From positions 1-64,000 of the forward strand of contig CAVONV010000028.1 in NCBI GenBank assembly GCA_963697355.1: a stretch of DNA of 64,000 nucleotides. The letters are read 5' to 3'. The notes below the pieces were generated by a model. It was not told the origin of the DNA and ran no database searches. It saw only the letters and a program-made list of their open reading frames with translations. Positions within the stretch are counted from its first letter, which is position 1. Every line of letters begins with the position of its first letter. This DNA comes from CAVONV01 sp963697355. GTDB lineage: Bacteria > Acidobacteriota > Vicinamibacteria > Marinacidobacterales > DATDRI01. Shown here one piece after another: positions 42,701 through 50,917 of this stretch. The translations under genes were made by a program, and so were the position numbers.

Positions 42701-45141
42701 TCACTCCGCAGCACTTCTACCAAGCTGATCCTCGTGGCTCTCCACGCGGGTAGAACACATGCCAATGCGGCCACGAAGCCGAAGGACAAAGCGACGCTCA
42801 AGTAAGTGGCGGGATCGAACGGCTGCGTCTCGAAAAGAAGCTGCCCGATCAGGAGTGTCCCAGAGTAAGCACCGGCCACGCCGAGAAGCAACCCCACCCC
42901 GACGAGGACCATGCCCTTTCTTAGAATCATATTGAGCAGGGTGGCATTCGATGCGCCCATGGCCAGGCGTATGCCGAACTCATTGGTGTGCTGGCTCACA
43001 TGGTAGGCGAGAACGCCGTAGAGCCCGATCGCGGTCAGAACCAGGGCGACGAGAGCAAAAATACTGAGAGAGAGGATCACGATCCGGTATTCTCCGAGTG
43101 CGTTGTCGAGGATCGCGGCCATCGTCATCGGTTCGGCATAGAGCACGTTTGCGTCTTTTTGCCTAAGGACCTGTTGGATGGGTCCGAGGAGAAGATTCGG
43201 ATCCCCAGATGAACGCACAGCGATCCTCATCCTGGCGGCCCGCATCTGTGCGGACGCCATATACATGGTCGGGTCTGGCTTGCCGCGCAGTGTGTTCACG
43301 CGGGCGTCTCCCACCACACCGATCAATTCGAAGGTGGAGCTACCGATGCTCACCTTACGGCCGATGGCATCCTGGCCGGGAAAAAGTGTCCGCGCAACGC
43401 TCTCGCTGACCACCATCACTTTCGGAGAATCGGGAACGTCCGTTGCGGATATGTCCCTCCCTTCGAGGAGGGGGATTCGCATTGTTTCGAAGTACTTGGG
43501 AGATACCCATCTTGCCATGGCGGAGTAGCCGCCAGGTCCCACGGGTGGCGGTTGATCCGCGGGCCGCACGCTCCAGTTTTGCCAGCGATCGAGGATCGGC
43601 AACTTGTTGATCATGGTTGCCGAGACCACGCCGGGCAGGGTCTCGATCTCCGCCAGCAGGGATGTGAAGAAGTGGTTGCGTTCTTCAGGCGTGGAGTAAT
43701 CAGACTCCTGGATCTTGACTTGACCGGTGAGGACCTGTTCGGGATCGAAGCCCAGTTCCACGGTGGAGAGTTGCATCAAGCTACGGATCAGCAAGCCCGA
43801 TCCGATCAAGAGAACGACCGAGAACGCGACCTGCAGGACCACCAGTCCGCTTCGTAGCCGTGTGCCGTGGAGGCCCTCGGAGGCATGCGTTCCCGTTCTC
43901 AATTGCTGCGCCGGATCCACGGACGTGCTCCTGATGGCGGGGACCACCCCGATGATCAAACCGGTCAGGAGCGAGGCAGAGAGGGTGAATAGAAGAGCTC
44001 TGATGTCGATACCGGGTCGGTCGATACCGAGTTGTCCCATCGGCAGCAACCGCAAAAGCAGATGCTGCAGTAGATAGGCGACGCCGATACCGGCCAGGCC
44101 TGATAGCCCGGTGAGAATCATGCTTTCGGTCAGAAACTGACGGACCAAGCGTTTCTTCGGAGCTCCTAACGCGGTTCGCATGGCGATTTCTGAGAGGCGA
44201 CGTTGTCCTCGAGCTAGGAGTAGGCCGGCAACGTTGCCGCAGGCGATCGCGAGCACCAGCACCGTGGTGGCCATGAGCAACAAGAGGCTCAAGCGTACTT
44301 CCGACACCATGAACTCATGCAGGCCTCCCAGCCAGAGCCCCTTTCCCTTGTTCATGTCCGGATACTGTTGCTCCAGACCGGCAGAGATGGCATCGACCTC
44401 ACTCTGTGCCTGACTGATCGAGACTTCGGGAATCAACCGACCGACGAGGACATGAGAGTGTGAATTCCGTTTGGCGTCGAACGGTCCGTCGCGATCCACC
44501 AGGCGCCATAGATCGGCATCGAATTGAAAACGGAACCCACGAGGCATCACCCCCACAACCGTAAAGGGCAAACCTTCCAGGTGGAGGATGCTGCCGATCG
44601 CTTCCGGGGAGCCACCAAATCGGTGCTGCCAGAAGGCGTAGCTGAGCATGACGACACCGGCTCCGCCCCCTTCTTCTTCCGGGAGGAAGTGGCGGCCAAC
44701 CACTGGGTTCACCCTGAGTGTTCGAAACAGATTCCAGGTAACAAATCCCGTATGGGCCAGCTCCGGCGCATCCCCGCCCGTGACGGTATTTTGCATCGTA
44801 CTGTCGACCAGCGCGGCGAGATCCACAAAGGATCGACTCTGCTCCCGGTAGTCGAAGTAGTCCACCCGGGAGACGGCTCCATCCAACTCACCCTTTACGG
44901 TCTTGAGACCGACCACCAACCGATCGGGTTCGGGGTACGGAAGCTGGCGGAGAAGTACGGTGTTGACTGTGCTGAAGAGTGCTGTATTGGCTCCAATCCC
45001 GACGGCGAGAATCACAATGGCGACGAAGGCAAAGCCTTTGTTCTGCCACAGCGTTCGGAAGGTGTAGCGGATGTCTTGACGAAGGGCTTCGATGCTCAGG
45101 AGTGATTGAAAGGTGCCGCTCGGCTTCGACAGTGCAGACAT
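42697..45141 (-). CDS. ADOP-family ABC permease, intact, tandem paralogue
   Basis: 814 residues starting MSALSKPSGTFQSLLSIEAL then RQDIRYTFRTLWQNKGFAF. It lacks the helical N-terminal domain of its partner but otherwise is collinear (EIAMRTALGAPKKRLVRQFL, EFGIRLAMGASNATLLNMIL, end RATRISLVEVLRSE). Second gene of a padR-ADOP-ADOP operon: 11 bp after padR and 4-bp overlap with the downstream ADOP. The shared frame structure and high identity suggest recent duplication. Presumably controlled by the PadR protein. Confidence 0.94.
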   Translation of the reverse strand: MSALSKPSGTFQSLLSIEALRQDIRYTFRTLWQNKGFAFVAIVILAVGIGANTALFSTVNTVLLRQLPYPEPDRLVVGLKTVKGELDGAVSRVDYFDYREQSRSFVDLAALVDSTMQNTVTGGDAPELAHTGFVTWNLFRTLRVNPVVGRHFLPEEEGGGAGVVMLSYAFWQHRFGGSPEAIGSILHLEGLPFTVVGVMPRGFRFQFDADLWRLVDRDGPFDAKRNSHSHVLVGRLIPEVSISQAQSEVDAISAGLEQQYPDMNKGKGLWLGGLHEFMVSEVRLSLLLLMATTVLVLAIACGNVAGLLLARGQRRLSEIAMRTALGAPKKRLVRQFLTESMILTGLSGLAGIGVAYLLQHLLLRLLPMGQLGIDRPGIDIRALLFTLSASLLTGLIIGVVPAIRSTSVDPAQQLRTGTHASEGLHGTRLRSGLVVLQVAFSVVLLIGSGLLIRSLMQLSTVELGFDPEQVLTGQVKIQESDYSTPEERNHFFTSLLAEIETLPGVVSATMINKLPILDRWQNWSVRPADQPPPVGPGGYSAMARWVSPKYFETMRIPLLEGRDISATDVPDSPKVMVVSESVARTLFPGQDAIGRKVSIGSSTFELIGVVGDARVNTLRGKPDPTMYMASAQMRAARMRIAVRSSGDPNLLLGPIQQVLRQKDANVLYAEPMTMAAILDNALGEYRIVILSLSIFALVALVLTAIGLYGVLAYHVSQHTNEFGIRLAMGASNATLLNMILRKGMVLVGVGLLLGVAGAYSGTLLIGQLLFETQPFDPATYLSVALSFGFVAALACVLPAWRATRISLVEVLRSE

Positions 45142-45152
45142 CGTTTCCTCCC

Positions 45153-45485
45153 CTAGGTCGCTTCCAGGACTTTCGTGATCGCGCGTACGGCTTGAGCCCA
45201 GTTCTTCGTCTCCTCACCCAAACGGCGTCTTCCTGCGGTGGTGAGGTGGTAGTACTTGGCCCGCCGGTTGTTCTCCGACTCCCCCCATTCGCCTTCGATC
45301 CAGCCTTCCTGCTCGAGGCGATGGAGGGCTGGAAAAAGCGATCCAGCTTGTACACGAAAGACGCCGTCCGTCGTTTGCTCGATCCGGCGCGAGATCCCGA
45401 GTCCGTGCATGGAATCGAGTGTTAGAGTCTTTAGAATCAGTAGATCGAGGGTTCCTTTGACGAGGTCAGATTTGCGTTCACCCAT
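45153..45485 (-). CDS. PadR-family transcriptional regulator
   Basis: 110 residues from ATG 45485, with AGGAG 6 bases upstream. Winged-helix features: SDLVKGTLDLLILKTLTLDS, GLGISRRIEQ, GSLFPALHRLEQEGWIEGEW, AKYYHLTTAGRRRL and a C-terminal helix. It heads the operon with two ADOP permeases. Two 11-bp direct repeats (45491-45524) lie in its promoter region, one of them overlapping the ribosome site. Confidence 0.93.
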   Translation of the reverse strand: MGERKSDLVKGTLDLLILKTLTLDSMHGLGISRRIEQTTDGVFRVQAGSLFPALHRLEQEGWIEGEWGESENNRRAKYYHLTTAGRRRLGEETKNWAQAVRAITKVLEAT

Positions 45486-45490
45486 GCGAG

Positions 45491-45524
45491 CTCCTATCGA
45501 TTATCTATATAAACTCCTATCGAT
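45491..45524. promoter_or_regulatory. Paired 11-bp direct repeats upstream of padR
   Basis: CTCCTATCGAT occurs at 45491-45501 and 45514-45524, 23 bp apart, about two helix turns. The proximal copy contains the padR ribosome site. TTATCTATATAAA lies between. Candidate PadR operator half-sites. Confidence 0.5.
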
Positions 45525-45583
45525 ATTCTAGACGAGTGAACGGGGACAATCGTTGCCTGGAAAATGTGTGATGGGAATTTATT

Positions 45584-45639
45584 GGGACAGTCCCCACCAC
45601 AAGCTCATTGTCATCAATGCTTTAGGTGGGGACTGTCCC
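45584..45639. repeat. REP-like 15-bp perfect inverted repeat
   Basis: GGGACAGTCCCCACC (45584-45598) and GGTGGGGACTGTCCC (45625-45639), 26 bp apart. Each arm also contains the palindrome GGGAC-N-GTCCC. A CATTTTTT tract follows the right arm, so it might terminate transcription on the plus strand, but the composition is that of a REP/BIME element. Confidence 0.65.
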
Positions 45640-45650
45640 CATTTTTTCGG

Positions 45651-46061
45651 CTAGCGTAGGGACTTCAGATAGTCGGCGATCGCTTCGGCGTCTTCCCGTG
45701 TCATTCGAAACGGTGGCATGGGAGAGCGAGGTATTTCGCCGGTAGGGCGTTTCCCGGTCATGAGGAGCGAAACGAAGTCCTCCGTGACCCAGCCGGGTAG
45801 CCCCGCGATCTTTGGCGCGTAGGCCGCCCATTTCTCGTTCGGCCACGGTGAAGCGAGCGGGACGCGGGCCCCGGATAAAAGCTTCTGTTGTACGAGCTCC
45901 CCTTTCGCGTTCCTCGGTGAATGGCACTGCGCGCACATCGCAACATTCTCGACCAGGTATTTGCCGCGCTCGGCCTCAACATTTGTTTGTGAGAGCGTGG
46001 TCGCGGTCTCCATCAAACTCAGGACGAGGGCCAACGCTGGAATCCACAGAATAGCCTTCAT
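45651..46061 (-). CDS. Secreted c-type cytochrome, class I
   Basis: 136 residues. Signal peptide MKAILWIPALALVLSLMETA; one haem site CAQCH (C-x-x-C-H) near residue 43; distal methionine probably in SPMPPFRMT; C-terminal helix AEAIADYLKSLR. It is a small mono-haem periplasmic electron carrier. It lies divergently, 168 bp from the histidine kinase of the sigma-54 redox locus, and may serve that chain, though it is not in the operon. Confidence 0.92.
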   Translation of the reverse strand: MKAILWIPALALVLSLMETATTLSQTNVEAERGKYLVENVAMCAQCHSPRNAKGELVQQKLLSGARVPLASPWPNEKWAAYAPKIAGLPGWVTEDFVSLLMTGKRPTGEIPRSPMPPFRMTREDAEAIADYLKSLR

Positions 46062-46228
46062 TCACAAACTCCCTCTGAAAAAGCGTTAGTATTGCTGCTC
46101 TTCATCCTACTCATAGTGGCTTCAGCAACAAAGAGGTTTTTTGGTTCGATCAGGAACGTTTAGGCTCGGAAATGGCTCTCAGTAGAATGGGCATGTGTCT
46201 TGCTGAGGAGCCTAAGTAGAGGTCAGAA

Positions 46229-47960
46229 ATGAGTTTACTCGATTGGGCGATAAAGGGCCGTGGGACGGTCAGGGTCGTTGTCACGAGCGCCGTGTTGGCC
46301 CTGGGCTTGGTGCTCGTCGTTTGGGTGGGTAATCGGGCGACCCGGCGTGAGCTCCTGACCCTTTTACGTGGCCAGGCTGTTTCTCTACGCCAGACGGTCG
46401 CGGCCGCGGCTCGATCGAACTTTGAAGGTGGCAAGCAGGCCGCTTCGGAGCTCGAGGCTTCTTTGCTCGACAGCGCCCGGCTTATGGCTCAGCTGGACGA
46501 GCGCGGCATCTTGGACGAGAAGTTCCTGGACGAAACGGCGAATCGAAGCGGGCTATTCAGGGTGAGTGTCTACGGTCCGGATCGCACCCCGGAGCTCTCC
46601 AGTGATTCGGGAGGACCAAGGAGAGGCTTCGGACCCGGCTTTTCGCGCGGATATGGCGGCGGCTTACTCGATCGCCTCATGGACGACGAGGATACCGAGG
46701 AAGTCACCGATATCCATGTATCGCGGTGGGGAGACTGGCGAGGGTTCGCGGCCGTTCGGCGGAGCGGTGGAGGAGCCATCGTATTGAACGTCGACGCCTC
46801 AGCCATTGAAAGCTTGAGGGGACAAACCTCCCTCGATGCGCTTCTCGCCGATGTCGTCGAGAGTGCCAACGAAGTCGCCTACGTCATTTTTGAGCAAGGC
46901 GGTTTGCGCATCACGCAGGGAGACGCCCCGGAGGAACCGTCAGACGAGACTCCATACATCGAGCTCGTCGAGGGTCGTACCGAAGATCTGCTCCAGAGGG
47001 AGCTTGAAATCAACGGCGAGCCTGTTCTGGAGTTTTCTGGTCCTATTCTCATGGACGAAACCACCGAAGCCTCCTTGAGGCTTGGTATGTATCTCGATGG
47101 ACTGAGGCAAGCAGAACAGCGCATGCTGTGGCAGCTCGCACTTTCGCTGGGCGCCAGTTTGGCACTGGCGGGTCTCGGCGTGGGAACGGTCTGGCTTCAA
47201 AGGAAGTACAGCGTTTTGAGTGAACGACACGAGCTTGCTCGAGAAGCCCTTCGTCGACGAGATCGTTTGGCAGCCATGGGCGAGTTGTCGTCAACCGTCG
47301 CGCATGAAATCCGCAATCCTCTGAATGCCATCGCCATGAGCGCAAAGCGACTTCGACGGGAGTTCATGGATTTGGCCAAAGTGCAGGATGAGGACCATCT
47401 CGAGGCTGACGAGCTTCTCGGTGTCTTGGAGGCAGAGACGCAACGGATCAACCAAAGGGTGCAACAGTTCCTGGATTTTGCCCGTCCTCCCCGCTTGGCA
47501 CCCCGACGAATCGATCTCGGCGAGCTGGTACGTGAAGTGGTGGAAGGATCTCGAGCCATGGCGGCCAACCAGGCGGTCGAGCTGGACGTCAATACATCTG
47601 ACACGGGCGAAGTCTATGTCGATCCAGAACAGATCCGGCAGGCTCTCGACAACATCGGTGCGCAACGCCATTGAAGCAACACCTGAAGGCGGCCACGTTC
47701 AGCTGAATACCAACCGTCACTCAGGCGGCTACGAGATAGCGGTCGCTGACTCGGGGTGCGGGATCGAGCCGGAAGATCTGCCACGGCTTTTCGATCTTTA
47801 CTTCACCACCAAGCCGGGAGGAACCGGCGTGGGGTTGGCCGTTACTCAGCAAATCGTTGCCGCCCATGGCGGCACCATCGAGGTAGAATCCCAAATGGGC
47901 CAGGGGACGCGGATGACGATTCAACTGCCCCGAGCGATTGAGAAGCCAATCGATGAATGA
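46229..47960 (+). CDS. Sensor histidine kinase (NtrB/ZraS-like), one frameshift
   Basis: About 576 residues after removing one extra G at 47657-47658. TM1 near residues 15-35, an extracytoplasmic sensor of about 260 residues with a Gly/Phe-rich stretch (RRGFGPGFSRGYGGG), and TM2 near 297-320. Then come the H-box LSSTVAHEIRNPLNAIAMSA, N-box VRNAIEATPEGG and G-boxes DSGCGIEPEDLPRLF and GGTGVGLAVTQQIVAAHGG. It autophosphorylates on the H-box His and should pass phosphate to the adjacent NtrC-type regulator, whose start overlaps its stop by 8 bp. The signal sensed outside the cytoplasm is unknown, perhaps redox or a metal. Confidence 0.92.
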
Positions 47961-49317
47961 ACAGGTCATTCTCGTCGTTGATGACGAAGAAGCACAACGC
48001 AAAGTTCTCGCGGGGTTCCTGCGCAAGCGGGGCTATGGGATTCTGACTGCGGCGAGTGTCGACGAGGCCCTCGACCTTGCGCGCGTGAAAACGATCGACT
48101 TGGTCCTCACGGATCTCCGAATGCCGGGGCGCACGGGCCTCGACTTGGTCCAGGATTTGCGCGGCGTCAATCCGGAGATCCCCGTTGTCGTCATCACTGC
48201 CTTTGGTACCGTGGATAGCGCCGTAGATGCCCTGAAAAGCGGTGCGGCAGATTACCTCACCAAGCCGGTGGACCTCGATGAGTTGGAAGTCATCGTCCGT
48301 CGCCATTTGGAGCGCCGTGCTCTCGAGTCCGAGAACCGGGAGCTCCGCCGCGAGCTGGAGTCGCGTTACCGCCTCGAAGGGTTGGAAACATCCAACCCCA
48401 AGATGGCGCAGGCCATCAATCTTGCGGCGCGCGCCGCGTCGAGCCGTGCCACCATTCTGTTATCCGGAGGGAGCGGGACCGGCAAAGAGCTTCTGGCTCG
48501 AGCCGTTCACTATGCGAGTCCCCGAGCCAAACGCCCTCTCGTGGCGGTCAACGCGGCTGCGCTTCCCGAGACATTGTTGGAGTCGGAGCTCTTTGGGCAC
48601 GAGCGGGGTGCATTCACCGGGGCGGACCGCGAGCATCGCGGACGATTCGAGCTTGCCAACGGAGGCACGTTGTTCCTCGACGAGATCGGCGACCTCCCGA
48701 AGGGCACGCAAGTCAAGCTCCTCAGAGTCCTTCAAGAGCAGTCATTCGAGCGCTTGGGCGGCACCCGGTCCATCAAGGTCGACGTGCGAGTGATCGCAGC
48801 GACCAACCGAGATCTCGAAGTCATGGTCCGAAATGGGGAGTTTAGAGAAGATCTCTATTACCGTCTCAACGTGGTCAGAATCGAAATACCCCCGCTCCGC
48901 GAAAGGCGGGAGGACATCCCACATCTGGTAGACCATTTCATCAGACGTTTTGCCGAGGACTCGCGCTCCAAGGTCTCCGGCATCTCTCGAGAAGCCATGG
49001 ATGTGCTCTTGAAGCATGACTTTCCGGGCAACGTAAGAGAGCTGGAAAACACCATTCACCGAGCCATGGTCCTCGCCCGAGGACGATTGGTTTCCACTTC
49101 TGATTTGCCCCTTCATTTGGGCGAGCTCGAACCTGAGAAGAAAGACGACTCGGGCTCGCTCGTCGACCGAGTGGCGGCTTTCGAGGGAGCCCTGATTGTT
49201 GAAGCCCTCGACAAAGCGGGTGGTGTCAAGACCCGAGCCGCTCGAGCGCTAGGCATCAGCGAACGGCATCTACGCTACCGGATGACCAAGTACGGCATCG
49301 AGCCGAGCGACAAGTAG
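47953..49317 (+). CDS. Sigma-54-dependent NtrC-family response regulator
   Basis: 454 residues from ATG 47953 (MNEQVILVVDDEEAQRKVLA). Receiver with phospho-Asp in LVLTDLRMPG and KP in YLTKPVDLDE; AAA+ domain with Walker A LSGGSGTGKELLA, the sigma-54 contact loop GAFTGADREHRG, Walker B GGTLFLDEIGDL and arginine fingers; C-terminal Fis-type HTH (ARALGISERHLRYRMTKYGI). All features for sigma-54 activation are present. It lies immediately upstream of a near-consensus -24/-12 promoter and a redox operon, its obvious target. Confidence 0.96.
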   Translation: MNEQVILVVDDEEAQRKVLAGFLRKRGYGILTAASVDEALDLARVKTIDLVLTDLRMPGRTGLDLVQDLRGVNPEIPVVVITAFGTVDSAVDALKSGAADYLTKPVDLDELEVIVRRHLERRALESENRELRRELESRYRLEGLETSNPKMAQAINLAARAASSRATILLSGGSGTGKELLARAVHYASPRAKRPLVAVNAAALPETLLESELFGHERGAFTGADREHRGRFELANGGTLFLDEIGDLPKGTQVKLLRVLQEQSFERLGGTRSIKVDVRVIAATNRDLEVMVRNGEFREDLYYRLNVVRIEIPPLRERREDIPHLVDHFIRRFAEDSRSKVSGISREAMDVLLKHDFPGNVRELENTIHRAMVLARGRLVSTSDLPLHLGELEPEKKDDSGSLVDRVAAFEGALIVEALDKAGGVKTRAARALGISERHLRYRMTKYGIEPSDK

Positions 49318-49361
49318 AGCTGGCAAAGGCTGAGCTCCCTCCGGATCGGAAGTTCCATCAA

Positions 49362-49400
49362 TCGACGCGATCGTCGAGAATGTTCGACCATTTCGTCGAA
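49362..49400. promoter_or_regulatory. Two dyads, probable upstream activator sites
   Basis: TCGACG-CGAT-CGTCGA (49362-49377) and TTCGAC-CATTTC-GTCGAA (49383-49400). Both have perfect 6-bp arms of related sequence; their centres are 22 bp apart, on the same helix face, about 110-130 bp upstream of the sigma-54 promoter. The geometry suits cooperative binding by two regulator dimers. Confidence 0.6.
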
Positions 49401-49493
49401 GTGAAGCGGCTCCTGCCCCCAGCTGACCGACCCCCACGCCTCTAAAGTCCCATCATTAAGTTGCTTACCGCGGAAGCCTCGCCATCGCCGCTT

Positions 49494-49509
49494 TGGCCCG
49501 CCTCTTGCT
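49494..49509 (+). promoter_or_regulatory. Sigma-54 (-24/-12) promoter
   Basis: TGGCCCG (49494-49500), 4 bases, TTGCT (49505-49509) matches TGGCACG-N4-TTGCW at all positions but one (A to C), with the invariant GG and GC correctly spaced. Transcription would start near 49520, 30 bases before the DUF4405 gene. Confidence 0.75.
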
Positions 49510-49550
49510 CAAGACCACTCCAAGTGATGGTTATGAAAGGGAGTTTGATC

Positions 49551-50459
49551 ATGAACAAACAGGCCAACAGCAGAAGAAAAGAGAAGTCGAGTTTCTACGT
49601 GCGTGGATTTACCACGTTTGCATTGACGGCGGTCTCCCTGCTCATTGCGCTCTCGGGCATCGCACTCTATCTCACCCCTAGGGGTCGGGTCGCGCATTGG
49701 ACGAGCTGGACCCTTGCGGGCTTGGGGAAAGAACAGTGGGCGAGCCTTCATATGACGGGCGCCGCGCTCTTCATTGTCATCGTCCTGCTCCACCTCTTTT
49801 TCAATTGGAAGGTCCTCCTCGGGTATCTACGGCTGAGACGCGTTCCCGGTCTTCGCCTCAAGCGGGAGCTTTCTGCCGCCTTGCTGCTCGGCCTGTTGTT
49901 GGTTGTTGGAACACTCGCAGGTGCGCCACCCCTAGGCACCATCGTGGAGCTACGCGAAGACCTCAAGAACTACTGGGAACAGAGCCATGATCCCGCTCCC
50001 CTTCCGCATGCGGAGGAGCTCCGCTTGGACGAGTTCGCACACCAGCTCGACCTGCCAGTCGAAGACGTCGTGGCGGCTCTCGAACAAGGAGGTTTCGAGG
50101 AAGCCGAACCGGCCCGGCCGATTGCCGCGATAGCCGAAGCCAATGAGGTGGCACCGAGCGACCTCGTTCAAACGCTTCGTTCCAAACCTGCTTTCGCGAA
50201 TGCGTTGGACGGAAGAAGTGGGTCGGGTCAGGGAATGGGAAGAATGAATCTGGGTCAGTTTTGCTCTTCTCGAGGCGTTCCCCTCGATCGTCTCATTGCG
50301 ATTTTGAAGGTGCGGGGTATGTCGGCCGACCCATCAACATCACTTCGCGAGATCTCCGCTTCGCTCGACATGAGACCAGGGCAAATGGCGCGCTGGCTTA
50401 CAGAGGAGGCAGGGGCCGTTCCCGTCCAAACGAACGGAGACCTTTGCACGACCCATTAG
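49551..50459 (+). CDS. DUF4405 membrane cytochrome-b-like protein with helical C-terminal repeats
   Basis: 302 residues from ATG 49551 (GGGAG 7 bases upstream). Three or four TM segments with His in positions expected for haem ligation: GRVAHWTSW, WASLHMTGAALF and VLLHLFFNWKVLL, as in DUF4405, the flavinylation-associated cytochrome family. From residue about 150 there is an unusual soluble tail with two related helical units (LRLDEFAHQLDLPVEDVVAAL and LGQFCSSRGVPLDRLIAILK, each followed by further helices). It could pass electrons from quinol to the periplasmic face. First gene of the sigma-54 operon; no FMN-binding or ApbE gene is nearby. Confidence 0.8.
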   Translation: MNKQANSRRKEKSSFYVRGFTTFALTAVSLLIALSGIALYLTPRGRVAHWTSWTLAGLGKEQWASLHMTGAALFIVIVLLHLFFNWKVLLGYLRLRRVPGLRLKRELSAALLLGLLLVVGTLAGAPPLGTIVELREDLKNYWEQSHDPAPLPHAEELRLDEFAHQLDLPVEDVVAALEQGGFEEAEPARPIAAIAEANEVAPSDLVQTLRSKPAFANALDGRSGSGQGMGRMNLGQFCSSRGVPLDRLIAILKVRGMSADPSTSLREISASLDMRPGQMARWLTEEAGAVPVQTNGDLCTTH

Positions 50460-50488
50460 TGAGCTTTTTTGCAGTGAGGAATCGGGAA

Positions 50489-50917
50489 ATGAAGCAACGA
50501 GATTTGGCCTTCCGCAAGATGTGGATTCTTTCCATCTTGATCTGGGGCGTACTGGCCCTAAACGATGCAACAGCCTGTGAGGTCTCCATCAAGATAAAGA
50601 GTGGCGAGAAAGCAGTCTACCAAGCCGGCGACGAAATCATCTTCGAAGTCACGGTGTTCCTCACACATCACGACTGCCCCGAGGGCATCAAAGCGACCAA
50701 GTTCAACGGCGAGGGCTTGAAACTGCAGGGAGCGACCAAATGGAAAGAGGTGGCTCAAGGAACGTACGTGCGGTTGGTCAAAACAATAGTGATGTCGGCA
50801 AAGGACGGTGCCGGCGCTTTGCATGCGCGACGAAAGTGCGACAAGGAAGGCGGCTACGGCGTCATCCAACTCGTGGTTCCTGTGCAGGATGGCGAAGAAG
50901 GACAGTTGACGCAATGA
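50489..50917 (+). CDS. Small secreted protein with three cysteines, unknown
   Basis: 143-codon gene. A hydrophobic stretch (MWILSILIWGVLALNDATA) ends just before Cys, so it is a signal peptide or a weak lipobox. The mature part looks like an all-beta domain (SIKIKSGEKAVYQAGDEIIF, EVTVFLTHHDCPEGI, YVRLVKTIVM, VIQLVVPVQDGEEG), perhaps Ig-like. Cysteines at CEVS, DCPEG and KCDKEGG could bind metal or form a disulfide. It overlaps the NapH-like gene by 4 bp (ATGA) and follows DUF4405 by 29 bp, so it is a genuine operon member. No family recognised. Confidence 0.75.
   Translation: MKQRDLAFRKMWILSILIWGVLALNDATACEVSIKIKSGEKAVYQAGDEIIFEVTVFLTHHDCPEGIKATKFNGEGLKLQGATKWKEVAQGTYVRLVKTIVMSAKDGAGALHARRKCDKEGGYGVIQLVVPVQDGEEGQLTQ

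Noticed and set aside
46229..47674. Histidine kinase ending at 47674 without ATPase domain
   Set aside because: The catalytic domain follows in the next frame after one extra G; a truncated kinase is less likely than a +1 indel.
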